Assembly (NCBI GenBank): GCA_036732755.1
Contig: DAINBU010000043.1
Location: 1-37,760 of the forward strand
Length of the DNA: 37,760 nt
Direction: 5' to 3'
Origin: DASRRB01 sp036732755
GTDB taxonomy: Bacteria; Planctomycetota; B15-G4; SIAN01
Position 1 is the stretch's first letter. Every line of letters starts with the position of its first letter. Of the stretch, positions 16,770 to 23,384 are shown piece after piece. A program made the position numbers and the translations under genes. Below the pieces are notes generated by a model. It was not told where the DNA came from. It saw only the letters and a program-made list of their open reading frames with translations, and ran no database searches.

Positions 16770-18380
16770 TCAGTGCTGATGGCCGGGGCCGAACGACGCC
16801 GGCGAGAGGGCCGCGAGCTTGACGACGTAGGCGCCGCGCGTCGCGACGTGCTCGCCGGCGGCGAGGCCGTGTCGCACCTCGACGAGGTCGCCGTCCCGGA
16901 TCCCGAGCTCGAGCTCGCGCTTTTGATAGAGCTCCCCGTCGAGCATCACGTACGCCGTCGGCGTGCCCTGGTCCATCACGACGGCCTCGGCGGGGATCGC
17001 GACGGCGGCGTCCAATTCGGCGATGGCGATTTCGAGATCGGCGAGCATCCCGACGCGGAGGTCGGGCGACGGCCGGGCGAGCTCGCAGCGGATCACGACC
17101 GACCGCGACGCCGCGTCGACCACCGGAGCGAGGAAGAACGGCGCGCCCCCTTCGCGGCGCGCGACGTCGAAGCGCTCGCCCGGGAGCGCCGCGAACGTCA
17201 CCGTGCCGCCGCTCGCCGCTTTCACGAGCGGGAGATCGAACTCCGAGACGCGCCCCTCGACCCACGCGCGGGACGCATCGAGGACGCGGAAGAGCGCCTC
17301 GTTCCCGCCGACCGACTCGCCCTGCACGTGGCCCATCGAGACGACGGTCCCGTGCAGCGGCGAGACCAGCGCGATGCGCAGCGCCGGGCCCGACCGCCGC
17401 TCGATCAGCCGGTCGAGCGCCTCCTTCGTGGTCCGCGCGGAGGCCTCCTCGCTGCGCGCGAGTGCCAGGTCGCGGTCGGCCTCGTCGAGCTGCTGCTGCG
17501 TGCTGAGGCCGCGTTCGCGCAGTCGGGCGACGCGCTCGCGCTCGCGCTCCGCGAATTGGAGCTTGGTCTGGGTGCGCGTCACGGCGCTCACCACCTCGAG
17601 CGCCTTCATGTCGAATTCGAGGTTCAGCGCCTGGAGCTGCGCGAGGTCGGGCGCCGCGAGCGGGGGCTCGACGAAGCCGAGGACCTGGCCCTCCTTCACC
17701 TCCTCCCCTGACGAAGGGAGATGGCCGTCGGGCGGAGCGAGCAGCCGGCCCGCGAGCGGCGCCGCGATCTCGGCCTGCGCGCCCTCCGGCAACCGCGATT
17801 GCGCGGGCACGATCAAGTGGCGCACGAGGCGACGCGGAGCCGCCTTCGCGAGCAGCAGCTTCACCTTCCACTGCTGTTCCATGAGGAAGGGCACGGCGCC
17901 GACCGGATCCTCGCCCTGCGCCTCCGCGGCGACGCGCGCCTCGTCCTTCGTCGCGTGGACGACGATCTCGCCCAACTCGAGCGACTCCGCCGCCTGCTCG
18001 CCCTCGACCACGAGCCGGCCCGGGAAGCGGCCCGCTTCCGGGAGCGCTCCCTCCGGGATGATTAGCCCATCGCGCTTCGGCGCGTCGACGGCGAGCCGCG
18101 TCGCTCCGATCGTGAGCGCGACGCGGCCGGCGCGAATCGGCTCGCCCGTGGCGACGACGGAGAGGTGGGCGAGGAAGCGCGCCGACTCCCCTCGCACCAG
18201 GTGCGGGTATTCGAGGAAGAGGAGGATCCGGCCGCCCACGACCGTCGCGCTCGTGGGCTCGAGCTCCTGCGCCGCGTCGGTCGAGCCCGGCGGCGATCCG
18301 CTCTGCGGCTTGCAACCGAGGGCGGAGAAGACGGAGAAGACGGAAAAAGCGGTGATCCGCGCGAACGTTCGAAGGTTCAA
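16770..18380 (-). CDS. RND efflux membrane fusion lipoprotein, CusB/CzcB-like with extended N-terminus (operon 2)
   Basis: The 536-residue protein begins with a lipoprotein signal (lipobox ALGC, Cys23). It is longer than usual because of an extra beta-rich domain at about 40-150. Segments such as RFLAHLSVVATGEPIRAGRV resemble the N-terminal beta module of long CzcB/CusB proteins. The core has lipoyl-like halves at about 208-243 (IAAPLAGRLLAPPDG) and 341-370 (LVSPLHGTVVSMGHVQGESV), bracketing a coiled-coil hairpin at about 250-335. The last residues, GPGHQH, end with two histidines that could bind metal. It lies between the His-rich protein (46-base gap) and the pump (14-base gap). Confidence 0.92.
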   Translation of the reverse strand: MNLRTFARITAFSVFSVFSALGCKPQSGSPPGSTDAAQELEPTSATVVGGRILLFLEYPHLVRGESARFLAHLSVVATGEPIRAGRVALTIGATRLAVDAPKRDGLIIPEGALPEAGRFPGRLVVEGEQAAESLELGEIVVHATKDEARVAAEAQGEDPVGAVPFLMEQQWKVKLLLAKAAPRRLVRHLIVPAQSRLPEGAQAEIAAPLAGRLLAPPDGHLPSSGEEVKEGQVLGFVEPPLAAPDLAQLQALNLEFDMKALEVVSAVTRTQTKLQFAERERERVARLRERGLSTQQQLDEADRDLALARSEEASARTTKEALDRLIERRSGPALRIALVSPLHGTVVSMGHVQGESVGGNEALFRVLDASRAWVEGRVSEFDLPLVKAASGGTVTFAALPGERFDVARREGGAPFFLAPVVDAASRSVVIRCELARPSPDLRVGMLADLEIAIAELDAAVAIPAEAVVMDQGTPTAYVMLDGELYQKRELELGIRDGDLVEVRHGLAAGEHVATRGAYVVKLAALSPASFGPGHQH

Positions 18381-18426
18381 GCGACGCTCCTTGGCGTGAG
18401 ACCGGGGCGACGAAACCCCGGACGCC

Positions 18427-18963
18427 TCAGATCAGGAGCGCGTGGCTCGAACGCAGCAAGGAGACGATGCCGCCGGGTGCGGCGCGGGGCGGCGCGCGCT
18501 GTTGCGCGCGCTCGATGCGGGAGTCCTCGTCCGCGAGACGGCGTGGATTCGTCGACGGGAAGGAATCGAAGGGGGCGCTCGGAGCGTGTCCCGCCGGAGC
18601 GGGGCACGGATTTTCGAGCTTCGGGGCGACCGAGTCGGCGAGCCGGTGCCATCGGTGCGCGCCATCGTGGTCGTCGCTCGACTCCATTTCCGGACCGTGC
18701 GCGGGATCGCCGTGCGGCACGCCGTGCTCGGCGCGATGCCACGCCTCGAAGTGGGCCGCCGCCGGCGCATCGACTTCATCGTGCGCGAAGTGCGCGTGCC
18801 AGCCCTCCTCGCCGTGCGCGTGGAAGAGCGCGGCCTTCCCGCCGGCGGTCGGGACCAGGACGAGGACGGGGAGCACGACGACGAAGATCGCGAGCCTCGC
18901 GAATCTCGCGGATCTCGCGACGAAGCCGATCTTCCGACGAGCGCGTGGGGTCCGACGGCGCAT
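18427..18963 (-). CDS. His-rich membrane-anchored periplasmic protein, putative metal binder (operon 2, first gene)
   Basis: This 178-residue protein has a basic N-terminus, one hydrophobic segment at about residues 21-42, and then a segment dense in histidine. Thirteen His fall between residues 48 and 106, in pairs such as HAH and DDHD, together with many Asp/Glu. The C-terminal third is Pro/Arg-rich and seems disordered. This composition is typical of small periplasmic metal-binding or chaperone proteins of efflux loci, in the way CzcI/CzcE-type proteins act. The ATG at 18963 was chosen over an in-frame ATG at 19002 because it lies just after a good promoter-like sequence. Metal binding is inferred from composition; no catalytic motif is seen. 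Confidence 0.75.
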   Translation of the reverse strand: MRRRTPRARRKIGFVARSARFARLAIFVVVLPVLVLVPTAGGKAALFHAHGEEGWHAHFAHDEVDAPAAAHFEAWHRAEHGVPHGDPAHGPEMESSDDHDGAHRWHRLADSVAPKLENPCPAPAGHAPSAPFDSFPSTNPRRLADEDSRIERAQQRAPPRAAPGGIVSLLRSSHALLI

Positions 18964-18974
18964 GGGGAGCGCGG

Positions 18975-19002
18975 AGTATCGCGGGCTCCGCCAGGGCGTC
19001 AA
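18975..19002 (-). promoter_or_regulatory. Candidate sigma-70 promoter of metal-efflux operon 2
   Basis: On the minus strand TTGACG (19002-18997) is followed by a 16-base spacer and GATACT (18980-18975), matching the consensus at 5/6 and 4/6. The -10 box ends 11 bases before the ATG at 18963, leaving a very short leader. GGCGTC (18995-19000) and GACGCC (19020-19025) form a spaced inverted repeat overlapping the -35 box and could be a regulator site, though it is weak. Confidence 0.5.
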
Positions 19003-19079
19003 CTCGTCGGAGCGATCGAGACGCCATGATCGGGGCGGCCGCGCCTCCGGCGCCGCCCTTCGAAGGGGAGGGAGATGAG

Positions 19080-20783
19080 ATGAAGGTGAGGAAGTCGCGG
19101 AATCTCCGGCTGCTGCTCTGCCTGCTCGCCGCCGGCTGCTCGACGTGGGCCTACCAGAACGAGCCGCTTCCCGACGCGTCGAAGGAGAAGGCCGCCAAGG
19201 ACACGTCTCCCGCGCCGCCGGTGCGCGCGACGTTCGCGCTCGACGACAAGAATCGCATGAAGGAGGACGTCGTCGTCTGCCTCGCGCTCTCGGGCGGCGG
19301 GAGCCGGGCGGCGTGGTTCTCGTCGGCGGTCATGTTCGAGCTCGCGAAGATCGAGACCGACCCCGACCTGCTCGCCCAGGTCGACGTCATCTCGTCGGTC
19401 TCGGGCGGGAGCCTCGCGGCGGCCTACTTCGCCTCCTCGCAGGACCCCGCGCCGCGCGCGCGCCTCGCCGCGCCGCCGCGCGCGGCGCTCCCGAAGGGCA
19501 CCGACTCGAAGCTCGAGTACGACCAGAAGACCCGGCTGCTGACGGTGAAGGACGAGCTCACGGACGACGAGGGGAAGCAGCTGCGCGCCGCCTGCGATCC
19601 GGCCGACACGAAGCGGATCGACCGCCTCGTCGTCGCGTCGCGCGGCTGCGTGTCGAAGCGCGACTGGGACTACGCCACGGTGCGCGAGCTCATGACGCGC
19701 AACTACGTCCGCAGGCTCTTCTGGAACTTCTTCTGGCCGCAGAACATCGCGCTCTACTGGACCACCGCCTACGACCGCGGCGACATCATGGCGGAGACCT
19801 TCGCCGACAACCTCTTCGACCGCAAGGGATTCGGCACGGGCAAGGACCTCACGTTCGCTGACCTCAATCCGGTGCGGCCGAGCCTGATCCTCAACTCGAC
19901 GGACGGCACCGACGACCCCAAGCCCGTCGACGCCGCGGGCAAGCCGCGGGAGCAGGGCCGCACCTTCGGCGACGTCTTCGCCTTCACGCGCGAGACCTTC
20001 CAGGACCAGCTCGCTTCCGACCTCTCGAAGTTCCCGCTCGGGTACGCCGTGATGTCGTCGGCGTCGTTCCCGGGCGCCTTCCCGTACCGGACGATGCGCG
20101 ATTTCACGGCGAAGCCGTCGCACGATCCCGCCTACGTCCACGTCTTCGACGGCGGCAACTCCGACAACCTCGGCCTCAGCAGCATCAAGGAGGTGATCCG
20201 CAGGCGCGAGACGGCGCGCGGCGCGGGCAAGACGACCTACGTCGTGATCTGCGTCGACTCCTACACCGAGCCGCGCGGCGCGCGGCCGCGCGACGCCGAT
20301 CCGCGCTCCGCCGTCGACTACGTGGTCGACACCGACTTCTTCGACGCGATCGACATGCTCTTGAAGCTCAACCGCTACCACTTGCTCGCGACGTTCATGT
20401 CGGAGGAGCAGCAGACCAGGCTGACGGCGAAGGCCGACGCCGACTCGAAGCGGAGGAAGCCCGGCCGCACTCGCGGCGTGCAGAACGACCCGAAGCAGAT
20501 CGAAAAGCAGACCACGCGTGCTCCCACGAAGGGCCGTTCGACCAAGGATCCCGAGTGGGAGCCCAGCGACCTCGGCGACCACCTGGTCTTCTGGCACCTC
20601 ACCTTCCGCGACCTCTACGACTACGGCGAGAACCACGAGCTCTGGCGCAGCCTCAACGCGATCCCGACCGACTTCAAGATCGAGGACGAGGAGGCGGACG
20701 ACCTCGAGAAGGCGGCGAAGCTGCTCGTGGAGCGCGATCCCAAGATGGTGGAGAGGATCCGGAGCCTCCTCGCGCCGCGCTGA
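19080..20783 (+). CDS. Patatin-like phospholipase-family lipoprotein
   Basis: This 567-residue protein has a lipoprotein signal (lipobox AAGC, Cys20). The patatin fold is shown by the oxyanion loop SGGGSRAAW (71-79), the nucleophile region ISSVSGGSLAAAYF with Ser108 at the elbow (S-V-S-G-G in place of the commoner G-x-S-x-G), and the catalytic Asp in DGGNSDNLGL (D357). Together these give a Ser/Asp dyad for acyl-ester hydrolysis, probably of membrane lipids. A charged Lys/Arg-rich insertion follows near residues 455-485. The ATG at 19080 follows GAAGGGGAGGGAG, a good ribosome site; an in-frame ATG at 19026 would bury the signal peptide. It is divergent from efflux operon 2 across a 116-base gap. 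Confidence 0.85.
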   Translation: MKVRKSRNLRLLLCLLAAGCSTWAYQNEPLPDASKEKAAKDTSPAPPVRATFALDDKNRMKEDVVVCLALSGGGSRAAWFSSAVMFELAKIETDPDLLAQVDVISSVSGGSLAAAYFASSQDPAPRARLAAPPRAALPKGTDSKLEYDQKTRLLTVKDELTDDEGKQLRAACDPADTKRIDRLVVASRGCVSKRDWDYATVRELMTRNYVRRLFWNFFWPQNIALYWTTAYDRGDIMAETFADNLFDRKGFGTGKDLTFADLNPVRPSLILNSTDGTDDPKPVDAAGKPREQGRTFGDVFAFTRETFQDQLASDLSKFPLGYAVMSSASFPGAFPYRTMRDFTAKPSHDPAYVHVFDGGNSDNLGLSSIKEVIRRRETARGAGKTTYVVICVDSYTEPRGARPRDADPRSAVDYVVDTDFFDAIDMLLKLNRYHLLATFMSEEQQTRLTAKADADSKRRKPGRTRGVQNDPKQIEKQTTRAPTKGRSTKDPEWEPSDLGDHLVFWHLTFRDLYDYGENHELWRSLNAIPTDFKIEDEEADDLEKAAKLLVERDPKMVERIRSLLAPR

Positions 20784-20808
20784 CGACCCCGGGCCGAGCC
20801 GCTAGAGT
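20780..20808 (+). promoter_or_regulatory. Possible promoter ahead of the toroid/cytochrome operon
   Basis: CTGACG (20780-20785), a 17-base spacer and TAGAGT (20803-20808) give a plausible sigma-70 arrangement in the 81-base gap after the patatin-like gene and 56 bases before the ATG at 20865. The -35 box overlaps the patatin stop codon. The match to consensus is only moderate. Confidence 0.3.
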
Positions 20809-20864
20809 TCTCCGCCCCGAACGGCGGGTCCGCCTTCGGGACTGCCGAGGGAACTCTCCCCGCG

Positions 20865-23384
20865 ATGCTCGAGGTCTCGTACTTCGCCGCGCCCGTGCTC
20901 GCCCTCGCCGTGCCCGGCGCCGCCGCGCACGGGCAGGATCCGCCGAAACCGGCGACTGTCGCGTGGACCGTCTTGAAGCCGACCAAGCTCGCGTCGACGG
21001 GCGGCGCGACCTTCACGGCGCAGCCCGACGGCTCGATCGCCGTCTCCGGCAAGAGCGCCGAGAAGGACGAGTACCGCCTCGAGTTCGAGTGCGACCTCGC
21101 GACCGTCACCGGCCTGCGCCTCGAGGCGCTCGCCGACCCGGCGCTGCCGCAGTCGGGGCCGGGCCGCGCGTTCAACGGCAACTTCGCATTGAACGAGATG
21201 AAGATCGAGGCGGCCTCGAAACTGCAGCGCCGCTTCCGTCCCGTCACGCTGCAGAACGCCTCGGCCGACTTCATCGAGAACGGCCGCTGGCCGGGCCAGG
21301 TGTGCGACAGCGTCGAGGACGTCGGCGCCAACAGCTGGGCGGTCCACGGCGGCGTCGGACGCGACCACGAGCTCGTGGTCGAGACGCACGCCGACGTCAG
21401 GTTCGACGCGGGCGGCGGGCTGCTGCAGGTCGAGCTGGTCTTCCACTGGGGGCAGCAGCACACGCTCGGCCGCTTCCGCCTCTCCGCCACCGGCGACGCC
21501 CGCCCCTTCTCGGTCGCCGGCGCCGGCGTCGACCCGTGGTCGGCGATGCAGGAGAAGATCAACGTCGCCATCGACCGCGGCGTCGACTGGCTGGTCGAGC
21601 ACCAGCAGATCGACGGCTCGTGGCACCACGAGCAGTGGACCTACCGCTGCGGCGCGACGGCGCTCTCGACCTACGCCCTGCTCAAGAGCGGCGTGGCGCC
21701 GCGCCACCCGGCCGTCGTGCGCGCGCTCGAGTACATGCGCGCGACCCCCTCGAAGGAGACCTACACGATCGGCTGCCAGCTCCTGGCGCTCGGTGCGCTC
21801 GACGACCCCGCCGTCGAGCCGTGGATCAAGGAGCTGGCCGAAACGCTGCTCACCTTCGAGAGGGGGGGCCTCTTCAACTACCCGTGGGGCGGGCGCGACC
21901 TCTCCAATACGCAGTACGGCGTGTTGGGGCTGCGCGCCGCGGCGCAGCACGGCGTCAAGGTGCCGCCCGACGTCTGGGAGAGGGCGGCGCAGGCGGTGAG
22001 CTCGCTCGGCGAGGAAGACGGGAGCGGCGCCTACAGCCCGCTCAGCTTCCGGTACAGCGGCGGCGCGAAGCCGACCGGCAGCATGACCGCCGCGGGCGCG
22101 ACGATCCTCGCGATCTGCGACGAGCAGCTGCGCGGCAAGGGGAAGAGCGGCGCCCTGAACGCGCTCGCGCGGCGCGGCGGCGAGTGGATCGGCGCCCACT
22201 GGGCCGGTCCGAAGAACCCGCGCGAGCCGAGCGACCGCTGGAACGTCTACTACCTCTATGGAGTGGAGCGGCTGGGCAGCCTGCTCAAGACCGAGACGTT
22301 CGGTGCCCGCAAGTGGTACCGCGAGGGGGCGACCGCGCTGGTCGCGATGCAGGGCGAGAAGGGCGAGTGGGGTACGAGCTACGGCGAGAACGTCGCCAAC
22401 ACCTGCTTCGCGCTGCTCTTCCTCAGCAAGGCGACCGCGGCGGCGTCGGGCGTCCGCGCGACGCACGTGAAGGCGTGGGGCGAGGAGGACCCGAAGAAGG
22501 CGCTCTGCTGCAAGGCGTCGGGCGACACGCCGCTCTCGCTCTGGGTCGCGCGCATCGGCGACGCGGCGCTCGCCGGCGGCGAGTGGCCGAAGGAGGCGGG
22601 GCGCGGGCTACGCGTGCGGCGCGTCGAGTACGTCGCGACCGGCTTCCCCGGCGATCCGGCGGAGAAAACGCTCGCGACGGTCGAGAAGGACGGCCAGCAG
22701 CCGTGCGGCCGCGAGCGCTTCGCCGCGCAGTGCTCCTTCCCGAAGCCGGGCGCCTACAAGATCCGCGCGCGCATGACCTACCTCGGGCCGCCCGCCGCCG
22801 GCGGCGGCGCGCCGACGGAGGGGACGCTCGAGTCGGACGCGCTCGAGGTGACCATTCGCGAGGCGCTCGACCCCGAGCTCCTGCAGTACGCGCGCGACCC
22901 GGCGCGCAACCTCCTCGCCGGCCAGAAGGTGGCGGCGAGCGCGTCGTCGCAGCTGAACAACGACTGGCAGCCGGCCCACGCGTGCGACGGCCTTCAGTGC
23001 CGCGGCTGGGCGTGCGACGATCACGATGCCGCGCCCAAGCTCGAGCTCGAGCTCGAGAAGCCGGTCCGCGCGACGACCGTGCTGCTCACGCCGGCGAAGA
23101 TCGGCGACGCGTACGGCTCCGCGATCACGCGCGTCGCCGTCACGCTGAATGGGAAGGGGCCGCCGCTCGAGGTCGACGTCGCGACCGGCGGCGAGCGCCG
23201 CAAGATCCGCATCACGCTGCCGCAGCCGCAGGTGGTGCGCCGCCTCGAAGTGAAGATCGTCGGCGTGAACCTCGGCGCGAAGCCGGAAAAGGCGGTCGGC
23301 TTCGCCGAGGTCGAGCTGCTCTCCGACAAGGCGGGCGACGCGCCCGCCGGCATCGCGAACCCCGGCTCGAAGGGCGGTCCGTGA
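20865..23384 (+). CDS. Secreted alpha/alpha-toroid (prenyltransferase/squalene-cyclase-like) protein with discoidin-like C-terminus, paralog 1
   Basis: This 839-residue protein has an N-terminal hydrophobic segment/signal (about 1-22). A beta-sandwich-like module (about 30-215) contains TGLRLEALADPALPQSGPGR and FNGNFALNEMKI, a pattern common in planctomycete secreted proteins. An alpha/alpha-toroid (about 225-555) has repeats such as EHQQIDGSWHHEQWTYRCGA and GSMTAAGATILAICDEQL, as in squalene-cyclase and prenyltransferase repeats. The DxDD acid motif of squalene-hopene cyclases is not seen, so cyclase activity is unlikely. An intermediate beta region and an F5/8-type C (discoidin)-like domain follow (about 695-830, with SSQLNNDWQPAHACDG and RGWACDDHDAAPKLELELEK). 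It probably binds a surface ligand. The next gene overlaps it by GTGA at 23381. Confidence 0.75.
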   Translation: MLEVSYFAAPVLALAVPGAAAHGQDPPKPATVAWTVLKPTKLASTGGATFTAQPDGSIAVSGKSAEKDEYRLEFECDLATVTGLRLEALADPALPQSGPGRAFNGNFALNEMKIEAASKLQRRFRPVTLQNASADFIENGRWPGQVCDSVEDVGANSWAVHGGVGRDHELVVETHADVRFDAGGGLLQVELVFHWGQQHTLGRFRLSATGDARPFSVAGAGVDPWSAMQEKINVAIDRGVDWLVEHQQIDGSWHHEQWTYRCGATALSTYALLKSGVAPRHPAVVRALEYMRATPSKETYTIGCQLLALGALDDPAVEPWIKELAETLLTFERGGLFNYPWGGRDLSNTQYGVLGLRAAAQHGVKVPPDVWERAAQAVSSLGEEDGSGAYSPLSFRYSGGAKPTGSMTAAGATILAICDEQLRGKGKSGALNALARRGGEWIGAHWAGPKNPREPSDRWNVYYLYGVERLGSLLKTETFGARKWYREGATALVAMQGEKGEWGTSYGENVANTCFALLFLSKATAAASGVRATHVKAWGEEDPKKALCCKASGDTPLSLWVARIGDAALAGGEWPKEAGRGLRVRRVEYVATGFPGDPAEKTLATVEKDGQQPCGRERFAAQCSFPKPGAYKIRARMTYLGPPAAGGGAPTEGTLESDALEVTIREALDPELLQYARDPARNLLAGQKVAASASSQLNNDWQPAHACDGLQCRGWACDDHDAAPKLELELEKPVRATTVLLTPAKIGDAYGSAITRVAVTLNGKGPPLEVDVATGGERRKIRITLPQPQVVRRLEVKIVGVNLGAKPEKAVGFAEVELLSDKAGDAPAGIANPGSKGGP

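Noticed and set aside
21862..21868. G7 run inside toroid paralog 1 as a second phase-variable site
   Set aside because: The frame continues correctly through it and matches the paralog on both sides, so there is no sign of switching.
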